In this document: positions 10,015-21,875 of the stretch, in pieces
Layout: every line of letters starts with the position of its first letter
Position numbering within the stretch: position 1 is the first letter of the stretch
NCBI RefSeq assembly: GCF_958979055.1
Contig: NC_084892.1
Location: 23,524,001 to 23,588,000, forward strand
Direction of reading: 5' to 3'
Length of the DNA stretch: 64,000 nt
From: Alnus glutinosa
Taxonomy: Eukaryota > Streptophyta > Magnoliopsida > Fagales > Betulaceae
Notes under the pieces: generated by a model
Told to the model about the DNA's origin: nothing
Databases searched by the model: none
Seen by the model: only the letters and a program-made list of their open reading frames with translations
Translations under genes and position numbers: made by a program

Positions 10015-11898
10015 CTACGCTCTGAACTGCAAACGCCGCCGATGAGTCGAGGACGACGAAGAGGAAGGGCTACTTACCGAGTCGGTCGTCCCAAAGAACA
10101 AGTCCGATAGGTGATTCCCCACATCTTCAGGGGCAAATCTGACATATAACCCCACGTTCCTCTCTCCTCCAACGGTAAGCCTATGCTTCTCATAAAATTC
10201 CCTGTAAACCGTTACAACCTTTCTCGCTATGGACACCTTGATTTCGTCTCGGAGTTTCGGGTCCAATACTATGACTGAACTCTGCATCTGACACGCTTCC
10301 TCGAAGCTCAAATTGAATTTTCTGAATATATCCTTCGCTTCCGCCGGCGAAATCACTGCCGATGAATTCTGCGGCAGTGACGCCACCACTTTGCCCCACG
10401 CTAACCGCTCGTAATTCGTGGCGAACTGTCTCGCTTTCGCTTCGTGCCTCGTGATCCATTCCTCTCCGAGAAGGTACTGAAGGTTCGACGTACGGACCAT
10501 GGAGACCACGTGTTGAAGATTGTTGGTTAGGAATATGTATGAGAGCGGTCCGTCTTTGTAATGCTCGGCGTTGCGGTCAAGCTTACACAGAAGCACGAGG
10601 ATTAGCCAAGCCATGCGCATGGAAATCGTCGGTGCCTGAGAGTTATCGGACTGTGGAATACCGAAGTAAGATTCTGGCAGCGACGATATCTGCGGCGGAG
10701 GGCACTCGGCGAAAATATCTTCGAGGACGTTGCTGTAATCGGCGAGCATCGAGAGGTAGTTCATCGCGTCGAGCGTCAGTGGGTGAACCCCGCCGCCGCG
10801 GACGAGCGACTTGGAGTACGAGTTCTTCTGGATCGTTGACTCGAAGTTCGATACCATTGTGCGCACTGACTCGGTGATCCCGATCAGCGATGTGAGGGCT
10901 TGGGATCGGACTGTGGCGGTGGATTCGAGCGCGAAGATGGACTCGATCTCGGGCCAGTTCTCGGAAATGGCGGTGTACATGTCGAGCACGCGGAAGATTT
11001 TCTCGGGAGATTTCGGAGATTTGCTTTTGGCAACGACTTCGGGGAATCCGAACAGAAGAGTAGCGCCTTCTTTGGAGATCTCGGCAAAGCAAGACTCTCT
11101 GATAGAGTCAGAGGCAGCGAAGACGTGGTCGCAGAGAATTCTCTCCCCATGTAAGAGCGTTTTCAAGGAGATCTTCACTGCGCTCAACCAGCTCCTGATC
11201 TTCAGGTCCAGAACTTCCCAGTCCATCTTGTTAATATGAGAAGAACTCAGTTTCTCCACGCCTAGTCGGTAAATGCCTTCGTCGACTATAGATTTTCTGA
11301 TGATTTTGTATATACTCAAGCACTCTTTGGCGTAGCCGGAGGAGATCATGCATTCGGCTATGGACCTCAAGTCCGCCATGGCAATGGAAGATGCCTCCCC
11401 GACCTCGTCGATGGCATCACCGGCGGTCCGCACATCTTCGTCGTCCTCATAATCGGACGTGCTTGATCTCGTGGAGGCGCGTGAGGATCGGGCAGAGACG
11501 GACTCGGGATCCAGGTGGGCCCGGTTCATGGAGAGGATTTGGTAGAACTCCTTCTGGAGCCTCTTCATGGCGATCTGCATGAGGTTCTGGGCGCGGACGA
11601 GCTTCTCGGACGTGGAGTTCTCTGAGACCAAGGCGTGCATGGCCTTCTGGAGGGCGTTCACGCACTTGATGAACTCCATGGCCTCTTGTTTGCTCTCGTA
11701 GAAGAGGGACGTGACTTTGGCGTACGTGGAGCTCTCCGGGTCCCATTTCTTGACCAAGGCCGCGGCGGCCTCGATACTCTGGTCGATCATGAAGTCCGGG
11801 AAGATGCGCCGAGGGGTTGAGTCGGAGGGTCCTGCAGGTGAGGAGTGGCGAGAGACGGAAAACGACGGCGCTCTGGAGTGAAAGCATATCCTCCTCAT
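10015..11898 (-). CDS. EXO70H: Exocyst subunit EXO70, H subfamily (EXO70H7/H8-like)
   Basis: EXO70 is a subunit of the octameric exocyst complex, which tethers secretory vesicles to the plasma membrane. Plants have many copies, and the H clade is linked to specialised secretion, trichome and defence roles. The gene is one uninterrupted exon of 627 aa, as expected for non-EXO70A members. The open frame extends to 11991, but the codon there is TTG. The first ATG is at 11898 and gives MRRICFHS, a start typical of short H-type proteins. An N-terminal helical part (about 36-130) is followed by a Ser/Arg/acidic linker (135-155, SSRASTRSS then DYEDDED). The EXO70 C-terminal helical-rod domain follows (about 190-605), with MADLRSIAECMISSGY, GGGVHPLT and LGEEWITRHEAKARQF. 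A Ser-rich tail ending RRRLQFRA closes it. The assignment to H is from remembered motifs, not a search. The gene appears intact. Confidence 0.92.
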   Translation of the reverse strand: MRRICFHSRAPSFSVSRHSSPAGPSDSTPRRIFPDFMIDQSIEAAAALVKKWDPESSTYAKVTSLFYESKQEAMEFIKCVNALQKAMHALVSENSTSEKLVRAQNLMQIAMKRLQKEFYQILSMNRAHLDPESVSARSSRASTRSSTSDYEDDEDVRTAGDAIDEVGEASSIAMADLRSIAECMISSGYAKECLSIYKIIRKSIVDEGIYRLGVEKLSSSHINKMDWEVLDLKIRSWLSAVKISLKTLLHGERILCDHVFAASDSIRESCFAEISKEGATLLFGFPEVVAKSKSPKSPEKIFRVLDMYTAISENWPEIESIFALESTATVRSQALTSLIGITESVRTMVSNFESTIQKNSYSKSLVRGGGVHPLTLDAMNYLSMLADYSNVLEDIFAECPPPQISSLPESYFGIPQSDNSQAPTISMRMAWLILVLLCKLDRNAEHYKDGPLSYIFLTNNLQHVVSMVRTSNLQYLLGEEWITRHEAKARQFATNYERLAWGKVVASLPQNSSAVISPAEAKDIFRKFNLSFEEACQMQSSVIVLDPKLRDEIKVSIARKVVTVYREFYEKHRLTVGGERNVGLYVRFAPEDVGNHLSDLFFGTTDSVSSPSSSSSSTHRRRLQFRA

Positions 11899-12124
11899 TC
11901 CCTTTCTCGGCAATGGGAAGCTTTTAGAAGAAGGTCGAGCTGTTTGATTTTGGGCTTGTTGCTTTTGATGGGTGGTGATAAATACACGCAAAGCTCCGTT
12001 TGTTTCTCAGGAAAAGATTTGGCTGGATGGGTGAAAGGGAAACAGAGCTAAGCGTTTCAGTTTCAGATGGCGATATTCTTCGGCCCGATTGTTTGGGCGT
12101 TTCCAGATTTGGACTGCGTGAGGG

Positions 12125-12136
12125 TTTATATATATA
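12125..12136 (-). promoter_or_regulatory. Probable TATA box of EXO70H
   Basis: On the minus strand the sequence reads TATATATATAAA. It lies 227 bp upstream of the chosen ATG, allowing a leader of roughly 190-200 nt. No other strong TATA element lies between it and the start codon. Confidence 0.55.
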
Positions 12137-12199
12137 GACGAATGAAGAGCGCCGTCGCCAAAAGAAATAAAGTGAAGCTTTGGATTTGAAAAAGGGCAA

Positions 12200-14229
12200 A
12201 AGCATTGGAGATTGACTTTTTTTTATCGTTCAAGACTTGTGAGTCGCATACACCCACGTAAGCCGACTCTTTCGCGTTCCACGCGTCAGACTCGAAGCTT
12301 GGTTCCGTGCGTCTTAGATGAACAAAAAAAAAAAGGAGAAAATATAAACAAGAACATCGGGCACCCTTTGGTGACCATTTCCTTTTTTTCTCCATTTTTT
12401 TTTTCACTTTCTTTTTTTTTTATAAAAAAAAAAAAAACAAAACAAAAATTAACATCAAAACATTTTTTATTTAATTTTTATATCACATCATTCTTTTTTA
12501 TTATTATTCAAATAAAAAGTCTTCTCCAAAAATAATTACCAAGTGGTGCCATACGTCTCATTTAATTTTACTCTTTGTGTTCATTTAAAATTGACGTGAA
12601 ATTTCTTACTGCTTTCCGGAGCATTTCTTAATTTTTATTTTTGAAAAAAGATTTTAATATGAGAAAAAAGTGAAGTGAGTTTTGAATATTTGGTGTTTTT
12701 GATTATTTGTTAGTTGTTACTATTTTTATTTGAAAAAGAAAAAAGTATTTTCAAATAAACGATTGCTTGCAATAATGGAATTATATGTAATTTTAATTTT
12801 GATACGACCTTGAATCAAATACTAATTAAATTGTTAGGGTTGAAGTGTTTGACACGTTTAATTAATAGATAAGCTATATTCAAGTTGACGTATATGCCCT
12901 TATAACTGTTATATTGGGAAATGATTATACTAAAAGAAAATTAAAGTGAGCAAATAAACTGAAACTATTAATTTCGTCCTCCAAGAACTTTTCGCGTATT
13001 TGATATTTGTTTGTCTCTGATATTTTCTAATCACCCCGCGTCAGCACTTATAGTCTGATACGTACAATCAAATGGGAACGTCATGCTTTTATTCTCCGGG
13101 TTGACCATATTTAGAGTCTACGCACTTTAATTTTGTTGAAAAAGAAGCCAATCAATCGCAAGTTGTTAATCCTACTTATGGGCGTACGTTAGCGTACATA
13201 TCATGGAAAGGCTATCAAAGAATCTGCTAAACTCGGACAATCAGGGATCGATGACGCAAACACAAATATTTTTAGCGGCTCTTAACCTTTCCGATTGTTA
13301 CTTTCAGGAAAATAAATCACGATCAACTTGCTTGTTTCCCAAGTTTCATTTCATTTCCTGTCGTTAAAAATGGAAGTGAAAAGAGACGTATAAGTTATAT
13401 CTGGACTAAATTGTATTATATATTTTCATTATATTGAACTAATTAAGAAATAAAATAAACTATACAAGAAAATAGAATAATGGGTTTATTTTCTTATAAT
13501 AATATTTCTCTTATTTTGATAATTTCTAATTTTTTTTAAACGATAACTTATAGTTTTAACATTGGTATAACTTAATTAGAGTCAAATCCTAATTAACAAT
13601 TGTTTATAAAATGAGACCCACTTTGTTGGCATGAAAGAGCATACCGGCGACAAACAGACAACTGAGTCAAGATGTCTGATGCCTTGCTCGCGATTATTAT
13701 AAGACCCACCAACTGTCCCCAAAAAAAGAAAACAAAAAGAGAATATAATACCTACCATTGTTGTATGTAGGCCCCGTATTCCTTTTATTTGTCCATTTTT
13801 GTAATTGGGCCAAAAAGAAAAAAAAAATAATAATAATAATAATCTATACTTCATCGCATTCTAATTTATAATTAGATTGATGTGATAATCTTGATCAATA
13901 TATATATAAAAAAGGCTGATGAAATAAGATAGAGCGAGTGAAGGTGTACGTACTATATATATGTTACTCCAGAAAAAAGAATACAAGATGTCTTGCTCCA
14001 CATGGTTATCTTATTATTTAAATGTGTAGTATGTGCTTAGAAAAAAAAAAATGGATTAAAAAAATAAATATAAAAAACAGAATTTTATGTGGCCCTAGTT
14101 TTCCGAATGGTGCATTTTTTATTGGGCTATAAAAACGGAAAAGGAGCATTTTGATTAGATTTCACTACTTTTGTTTTGAAAAAAAAAAATATTTTTTGGT
14201 CCCTAGAATTGTATAGTAGTACCAAATAG
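12200..14229. other. Intergenic AT-rich DNA
   Basis: No gene is recognised on either strand. It contains poly-A/poly-T tracts, a short (TAA) repeat at 13828-13840 and no clear element ends. Open frames (12212-12535, 13582-13854) are low-complexity and lack family features. Confidence 0.6.
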
Positions 14230-14932
14230 ATCGATTTTTAGGATATAACAAGCATCTTAAAAATCATTAAGGTAAACTGTCTGATTAAAATAGTCCTTCT
14301 CATCAACCATTTGAAGAAAATTGTTAGATGCACATGTGGATCTACATTATAAACAAATCACTAATTGATATGTGGTATAGTTAATGATTCAACCTATTGT
14401 AAAATTATAGTTATATCTTCAAATAAAAAATAAAAAAAAAATAAAAAAAAGAAAAGAAAAGGCAACTCCTCACAAGATGAAGGGCAATTGAATATATAAG
14501 ATGTGGCTTTCCTCACAAGGGGACGGTCAATTGCCTCTCACCTAGTGAAACCTAAGAGGTTGCCTTCCTTTATACATAAGGAAGTAGTTGACCGCCCTTT
14601 GTATGGTGAGGGGAGATTGCCTCTCACAAAGGAGTGGTTACCTTCGTGTGAGGGAAGTTATACCTCACTTGTTGAGGGGTAATCTTTATTTTTATCTTCG
14701 TCTTTTTTCTATTTTTGTTTTTAATTTTTTTTTTTTTGTCTTTAATTAGGGGGTAAAATTATATATAAAGTTACAACAATGAGTCATTAGTTCCTTCATG
14801 TATCCATCAACGATCGATTGTGATGTAAATCTGCATGTGCATCTACGATTTCTATCAAACGGTGTACGACAGGGACCATTTTGGACATAGTTTACCCCAA
14901 TGATATTTAAGGTACATTTGATACTCCCGGTA
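14230..14932. mobile_element. Long-inverted-repeat non-autonomous DNA element (MULE-like)
   Basis: The left arm (about 14230-14415) and the reverse complement of the right arm (about 14745-14932) align over about 180 bp. Shared blocks include GGTAAACT, TTAGATGCACATG, and AAAATTATA at the inner border. Between the arms is a GC-richer core (14461-14690) of repeated GGCAATTG, CCTCAC and AAGGAAG motifs that also fold back on themselves. The arms are about 75-80% alike by eye. No coding capacity and no clear target duplication were found. Confidence 0.55.
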
Positions 14933-16481
14933 TCATTTTTTTCACAATTGCAAACCCTAGGTGTAACGCCCCTACTAATATTACCTATTAAAAGCCACTG
15001 TGGAGCTTGACAGTATTCCAGTTCCCCTTCTTTGCTGCAATTTCCACCCAGGCTGCTGTTGTTTGAGTTTTTTGCTGCTTTCTTGTTGTTTTGACTTTTT
15101 ATTATTATTTGTGTTGTTTACTTTTTTTAATGTTTTATTTCTGTTCTTGTTGTTGCTTTTTGTTAATTATTGTTTCCTTGTTCCTTTGTTGCTTGATCTT
15201 GCATCTGGAGATTGTTGCTCCTTGTTGACAGATTCTATACGGATTTTGGCAGTGCTATCTCCCCCCTCAACCACTTTATGGTGATTGTTATTACCAAGCA
15301 GGGGCTCGGGTAGCTAGAGTACGTTGAAGGATATTTTTCCCAAATTCAATTAGAAAAAATAAAAAACCAATCAGGTGCATATTGTAGATATGCAAATTTT
15401 AAGAGTATTTTTGTGGATTATTGCATATTTATTACATGATGCTACAACTAACTTACACACACACACACACAAAAAAAAAAAAATAATAAAAAATAAAAAT
15501 AAAAATAAAAAAAGAAAAAAGGTGTTGGGGGCGGGGGCGGGGGGGAACCATACAAAGTTTTTCTAACGTAAGAACTTTTTTTATTTGACGTTCTATTTTT
15601 TTATTATTATTATTTTTTTTTTTAATTTCTTGCTTCCTTTTTTTCGTTGATGCTTGCTCTTCTTTACCTCTAAAACGTCTTACTATATATTGAGCATTAC
15701 AAGAAGGAAGAAAAATATGTAGCCAATTAATACTGTTTGACTCACAAACATTGCCTCAATAATTAATCTACTTCCATCCCATTTTGGATGTGAACCAAAT
15801 AAGTGGACGTGCGACGGACTTTTAATAATCAAATGCATGCATCAATGATAATTGAAATGGCTAGCCACTTTCATGGGTCCTATTTGACGGCTTTTTATTC
15901 AGAGTTTAGCTGCCTATTTTCACGGACGAATAATAAATTAATTGACAAAATCAGCCTTCGTTTATCTTTTAATAATGTGAACTTCAAAACATTTCCATCT
16001 CCTCAGACCATCATTTTCAAACTCCACGTTTTTGGTCAAGTACAAGCAAGAAATGGAGCCAAACGTATATATATACATGCACCTCTCAATTATCATATGT
16101 CTTCGATCGTCATATCATATGCTCTGTTGGCTTTAATTTTCTTGGCCTCCAGGAATTAATATATATACTTGAGAAATAAAATAATTAAACTTTTATTTTC
16201 CAAGTTTTACTTTTATGAACATTACCTTTTGTGCATAGTAATACAATTTAATAGAACATTACAATACTACTGAGATAATGGCAGTAAAAATCAACACTTA
16301 TTATTATTGTTATTTTGTTACAAGTGTCGTTGATCCAGTGACTGATTTTCACTGTCACATAGCCCACATGATCATCAAGTTGTACAACAATCCTATCTCT
16401 TTTTGTAATAGGCATAGTAATGATTTTGGTCCTATATATAGGTTTTATTTTTAAATAATCTATGCTTAAAATAAGGTTTAG

Positions 16482-16524
<43 letters not shown>

Positions 16525-17260
16525 ATGAGGATGTGACTAAGTTAAGCTTCTAATTAACCCTAACAGTTAGAGAGAAAATTCGAATTCTAGGATTTTGATA
16601 AAATACCTAACCCTCTGTGATAATCTTTAGAGCAATCATAAATCAAGGGTAGCAGTTAATTAACAAGTTATAAGCCACCCTAAAGTAATATTACCAAATG
16701 ATCAAGACAGAGTTCTATGCTAATAAAATATTTTCAAAAGACTTCTTGAATTAATCTTATTTTTCATAATAATTTCATTTATATTATTATTCTGTTTAAT
16801 TTCTATGGGTTTGCTTCCTCGATCAAAACATTGAACCAGCTATAGCTAGCTTTATTTCTTATCTTTTATTCCTCTTAAGTCTTAACCATTTGTTTAAATC
16901 ACCTAACATTATTCCAGTGTATTGTTTTATTTAATTAGTTATGATATGAAAGATCTTTGATGTGACATTTTTTTTTTATGGTATTTCTGCACACCCTCGA
17001 CTTCGGCAACGGCCCGCACTTCTCCGATAGGTCTTTGAAGAGGGCCTCGAGCTCGTGGGTAAATTTACAGTGGATAGGGTGTGATTAGAAGGAGTAGCAG
17101 AACAGACGTTTTTTTTTTTTGTTTTTTTCGTCGATATCTGGTTTAGGCATAAAGATCTTGTGTGTTCCTTATCGTTCTATTTGGTGTTTTTGACCTCTGT
17201 GTCAGTGTTTTATTGGAGGCTGCAAAACTGGTGTTTTGCAGCTGGTCTAGATTGCAGGTT
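14933..17260. other. Intergenic DNA with simple repeats
   Basis: No gene can be supported. A T-rich, slightly less AT-rich block at 14960-15310 gives an open frame (15000-15284) that is Leu/Phe/Cys-rich and looks non-coding. Simple repeats are (CA)n at 15456-15470 and an A/T tract with a G-rich tail at 15470-15545. An A run lies at 16483-16520. A small GC-rich patch at 16990-17100 looks like a degraded repeat. Confidence 0.55.
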
Positions 17261-17404
<144 letters not shown>

Positions 17405-17554
17405 TGTATATATCAAAATTTCAGGTTTTAACTGATCTTTTTTCTTACATTTTTATATTGATGCAATTTCAATCCTTTTATTCTTAATTTGAACAATTAA
17501 ATTCTTGAACTTAATTAAACCTATAAAAAAAATCAGCCATCTGCTTAACATTTT

Positions 17555-18133
17555 GGGGTAATTACATTTTTTTCCTCCATCAACTATCAGTCATTGTCTA
17601 CATGCCCTCATAAATTGACACTTCGACCAAAAAAGAGCATCAAACTACCATCTTTACACACTTTGGCCTTTTTCATTCATGCAAAGACTTAAATGTCCTA
17701 ACTCAATTTCAAAAATGACATAAATGCCCTCATCTTAAACAAAATAAAAAATAAAAAACTAAAGGCCGCCACCCCCTGAGGTGGACGGGTGGCTCGCGGC
17801 TACCCCGGAACTAGGGGTGGCCGCGCGGCCAACCCAAAGGCCGTGGATGGCCCGCGAGCCACCCCAGAGGTGGCCGGAGCCACCTCTGGGGATTGTTCGC
17901 ATGCCACCCCCTTAAGTTTATTTTTTTTTAATTACTATAGATGATATTTTTGTCTTTAAACCAAAATTAATGCTAAAAAATGGCATATTCGATCCAAGTT
18001 AACGGGATTCCCTGACGGAATGGGCCAAAGTATCTAAAGATGATAGTTTCATGCTCTTTTTTTGTCGAAGTGTCAGTTCATAGGAGCATATTGACAATGG
18101 CTAATAGTTGGTGGGAAGAAAATATAATTACCC
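17555..18133. mobile_element. MULE-type MITE with GC-rich palindromic core
   Basis: It is 579 bp flanked by perfect 9-bp duplications, TAACATTTT at 17546-17554 and 18134-18142. Long inverted arms start GGGGTAATTAC on the left and GGGTAATTAT as the reverse complement of the right. They continue for more than 100 bp (AACTAT..AGTCATTGTC, TTGACACTTCGAC, AAAAGAGCATCAAACTA). A 9-bp duplication with long arms is typical of Mutator-like elements. The core (17760-17915) is strikingly GC-rich and self-complementary (GGTGGCTCGCGG against CCCGCGAGCCACC). There is no transposase. Confidence 0.85.
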
Positions 18134-18142
18134 TAACATTTT

Positions 18143-18680
18143 CTATCAAAATCTAACACTCATGTCATCCATCTCTTTTAAATGATAATATATATAAATC
18201 CCTTTATCCCCATATGCCCCAAATTTTCAACCACCGTCAGAACTTATAAAAACCAAACAAAAACGACAGGGAAGTTCAATCATCAATTCAAAAGTACTCA
18301 ACTCTCTATTAATATAACAAAACTATCCTATAAGTAAAAAGATTTGTGCACAACACTTCTCATCCTCTAAATGGTTCCTCCTTCCTACTAGAGCAGCTTT
18401 TATTTTATCAGTTAATTTACTTGCATTTCCACTAATAAAGTTGATTCTAGACAAAGCAATTGACTTTTAATTTTTGTGAAAAGGTACACCTCTCATGCTC
18501 AAACTAACACCCCATTTACAATGTCCTCCTCAAATTAAAGATTGCATCATGTCCTCTCAAATTACCAAAAATTTGCAATGTACCCTTTTGTTTAGCCAAA
18601 AAAAAAAAAAAAGTCTAAAAGTTTTTCATTAAGATAATAATACATCTATAAATTCGGGGAAAAAAAAAACAAAAAATTAA
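18143..18680. other. Intergenic AT-rich DNA
   Basis: No gene, RNA or clear element end was found. It contains only short A runs and ordinary AT-rich sequence. Confidence 0.5.
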
Positions 18681-18689
18681 GTGACCGAG

Positions 18690-19560
18690 AGCTAGAAGCT
18701 CTGTTTCTCCTTTCTCTCTCCTAAAACAACTCCAAGCTACCATGACTATTGAGGGAGCACTCCCTCCTCTCCTGGCCTTTTCCCTTTTTTGTTCTCTTCC
18801 TTCTCATTCTCCCTCTCTTTTCCACCTCTTTTGAGGCAAAAACCGCCTCTTTGGAGGTCTTATCATCTCGGTTGAAAATCATTGCCAGCTTCAATCTCCT
18901 CAACTGTAGATGGACTGGTCTCAACCACTTCATGTCGTTCACAGCCTTGGATCTACCTCCTTCTTGAAGTTCTTGAATTTTATTTTTTTAAAAATCAGAT
19001 ATGTCCACTTCAAGAAGGCCCACTGCCACACGCACCATTCCACTGTGATCCAAGCTCTCTCGACTTCGTTCAGCCATCAGCCGCTTCTCCGTCTGGCTAC
19101 CACGTGCCTACAAGTAGATCTTACTTGCGAGTGCGTGCCTCACACACGCCAACGTGTGGACAGCCCTATGTCGCGTGTGCTGACTTCCACTGCTTCCACT
19201 AGTCTCCTATGGTGGTATGCTTCCATCCAGCTAGTGGCTTTCTCGTCTCAGTGGAAGACCTTTTGTTATGGGAGTTTTTGTATATGCTCTTAGTAGTGCC
19301 CTATCCCTTTCAACCTCTGCAAGGGGGTTGTTAATTCCATTACCAAAGCAGTGCCCGCCTTTCAACTCTCTCAAATGAGTTGTTGTTCTGGGCAGAGTGG
19401 ATGCCACTTTAAAGGGTCATGCTCATGTCCTCCATTGTTTTTGTGCTTTATCCGTTCAATCTTTGGTTTTGTCCAAGGTAGACAGGACTGGCAAATTTTT
19501 TATTCCTTTGAAGTAAAAAACATACCAATTTCCTAACTAGTATTTCATCTTTGGAAATGG
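18690..19560 (+). other. Unassigned moderately GC-rich block
   Basis: Composition changes here from AT-rich to pyrimidine- and GC-richer sequence resembling mRNA. The first 130 bp are CT-rich like a leader, and several overlapping frames (18882-19202, 18910-19293) stay open for 100-127 codons. None matches a family I recognise, and no frame dominates. An old retroposon or the leader of a retroelement is possible. A gene cannot be claimed. Confidence 0.35.
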
Positions 19561-20396
19561 TTTTTTCGGTTTGGGTTTATTGTTGGGAAATTCACCCCTC
19601 TTGATCTTTGTGTAACCCCATAGTCAAATGGGGGGTGGCCGAAGGGAGTGGTAGCCATTTAAGGGTGGTTTGGCTACCCCAAATAGCAAAATAATAATAA
19701 TAAAAATAAAATTGAGGGGATGGTCTAACCACCTCCAGTGGCGATGGAGGTAATCAGATTCACTTATAACTTGTTTCTGATTAATACTAAAAACCTAGCA
19801 AATTGTGATCAAGAATTGCTTTGCCAAAAACACAATATACTTTGTTGAAAAACACAATTTAGACCCCGATGAAAACTTAATCCAAATCAATCAAAGGTTA
19901 TAAATCCTAATATTTTATCAATTATCATGCAATTTTGCCCTATATCTTGTGTTTACTTATTGAGTTGTAAAACTCATCCCTGACCTGAATTACATGAGGC
20001 ATTGTTCATCATTATAATTCTTACGGCGTACCCCTAAGAGTAGCTTTTGACATTTGTATAGCTTTTGTATAGACGTACAATGGATGGCGACGACCTTCCC
20101 TGCACATCAATTTCCTTCCTTTGGGCCCTAGATTATTTTTAATACAGTATTATACAGTGTATTAATTTAAACCCCTTGCATTTTGTAGGACAAACTAACA
20201 CGGCAAATATGTGTATATATATATATATATGAGTAAAGTTTAAATTTCCTGTTATGCTCTTTTTGCCTGGGAATTTATCCGGTGATATTTTATTTATACT
20301 TATTATGAAATGTCTGAGTTTGGGGGCATAACATGTATTTTTAATTTTTATATACATTTTTAATAAAACATGTGAGGTAAGAATTATATATTATGC
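19561..20396. other. Intergenic DNA with a small GC-rich GGTGGCC island
   Basis: No gene was found. At 19620-19740 an island of GGGGTGGCCG, GGTGGTTTGGCTACCCC and ACCACCTCCAGTGG resembles the core of the 17555-18133 MITE. It may be a decayed relative. The rest is AT-rich, with a TA repeat at 20211-20230. Confidence 0.45.
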
Positions 20397-20399
20397 TTC

Positions 20400-20822
20400 G
20401 TTTGTTTCGATATAAAATGTTTTTCATCGTAAAATATTTTCGACAAAATCATTTTTAATGATTTTCCTGAAAATCAGCCGGCAAAGTCGTTGGATTCCGG
20501 CAAAAATTTTCAGATTTTGGCAATAGTTGCCGGATTCCAGCAGTTCAATTCTAAAATTCGAGAATCTTCTGCAATAGAGTCGGGTTACCAAAAAAATTTG
20601 TGTCTGATAGTGATGGATTCCCACAAACGTGTATATAAAGATTGAAGAATTTAAATCTAAAAAACAATTTACAGTTTTCAAAATCGTAAATCGTTTTCCA
20701 AAAATTAAAGAAAATTTTACGGTCAAAATGAAAATGATTTTTGTTGACAATTATTTTTTGTCCCACCAAAACACCAAAAAAATGTCAAAAATATTTTACG
20801 CAGAAATAAATAAAACATTAAT
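20400..20822. mobile_element. Probable degenerate MITE
   Basis: CATCGTAAAATATTTTCGAC near the left end and the reverse complement of the right end (GCGTAAAATATTTTTGAC) match as inverted ends. Both are preceded by a GTTT-rich block. The interior is non-coding, with blocks GTTGCCGGATTCC and GCCGGCAAAGTCG. No target duplication was found. Confidence 0.4.
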
Positions 20823-21208
20823 GTAATAGACCAAGTTAAACAAAATCCCTGTTACTCAATATGAACGAACAAACGAAAGCTTTGTCTTTGGTTCGCCACG
20901 GAACGGTTCTACCTTTTTTTTCTTTTTTTCTTTTTTTTTTTTTTTTTGTGGAAACGTTCTACTTTTATTTATTTATATAATTTGTTTCCCAGAAACATCA
21001 TAGAAAGCTGACTTCTATGACTTCTAGAAAAATGTGACTTTCTATCACCCCGCGATCGAACACGACAGAAACCACATGCTGACATGAATTGTCAAAGCCA
21101 CAGCTGTCGCAATTGAGTTGATGAAGATGCTGGAATCAAATCCTTTTTCAAAGCAACCCTACTACTATTCATCCATCTAGATCGATCGTACGTAGATTAA
21201 CCAGCAAT
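20823..21208. other. Intergenic AT-rich DNA
   Basis: I see nothing supportable beyond T-rich tracts at 20910-20947. Confidence 0.5.
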
Positions 21209-21357
21209 CGGTGGCGGGGCGTCCTTCTGAATATAGGGTCAAATTGAAAAAATAAAATAAAATAAAAAAATGGAGGGACAAAACTATTAAAAAAAAAAAT
21301 ATTGGAGGAAAATTTTAGAGCTCAGGTCCCCTGCCCTTATGTAGGTCCGCCACTACC
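21209..21357. mobile_element. Small degenerate inverted-repeat element
   Basis: CGGTGGCGGGGCGTCC at the left and GGTCCGCCACTACC at the right are approximate inverted ends around an A/T-rich centre with (AAAAT) repeats. This matches the look of common plant GGGCGGA-ended MITE remnants. A related remnant lies at 23250-23440. Confidence 0.4.
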
Positions 21358-21634
21358 AGTGTTCAATAAGCATTTTGGAAAAACGATACGGTAAAAAACC
21401 TTTCTAGATTCTTTAGTTGATCATGGGTTGATTGGATTGTCATTCGTACATAAAAAGTAAGATTTTAAACCAAATAATAATATATTCATAAATAAAAAAT
21501 TGGGTTATGTTCTTTCTAAATTAAGCTAGGCTACGCCTTCATTTGTTCAAAACTAGAGAAAAAAAAAAAAGAAAAAAGAAAAGAAAAAAGAGAGCGAAAA
21601 TTCATCCAAAAGACAAAAAATTGGTAGTTTCATA

Positions 21635-21875
21635 TAAGATTGAAAATTTTAACATGACCCACGAACTTAACACGAAATTACAGAGTTAGAATTTAGGCTA
21701 CGAGTTGGCGAGTTGACTTGTTTACGACTCATCAATCCGTTTATGATTCGTTTAGTTAAACGGGTTAACCTGTACAATCCATTTTAACTAATTATGTCGA
21801 ATTTGAGTTGGCCTAAACGAGTTACAAATTGACTAGCTCAACTTGGACCCGACACAACTCGAATTTCCAACCCTA
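21635..21875. mobile_element. Old hAT-like MITE remnant
   Basis: The right end, read on the minus strand, is TAGGGTTGGAAATTCGAG. The left end TAAGATTGAAAATTTT is a decayed match. Inside are GGGTTAACC, CGAGTTG and GACACAACTCG blocks like those in the hAT MITE at 8594. I find no matching 8-bp duplication. Confidence 0.45.

Noticed and set aside
10539..11820. Several Arg/Ser-rich open frames on both strands over EXO70H
   Set aside because: They are shadows of the GC-rich EXO70H coding sequence, with no domain of their own.
11899..11991. N-terminal extension of EXO70H (31 residues)
   Set aside because: The codon at 11991 is TTG, not ATG. The first ATG in frame is at 11898 and gives a start typical of the subfamily.
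15000..15284. 94-codon Leu/Cys/Phe-rich frame as a small secreted protein
   Set aside because: T-rich low-complexity sequence with no signal-peptide-like start and no supporting context.
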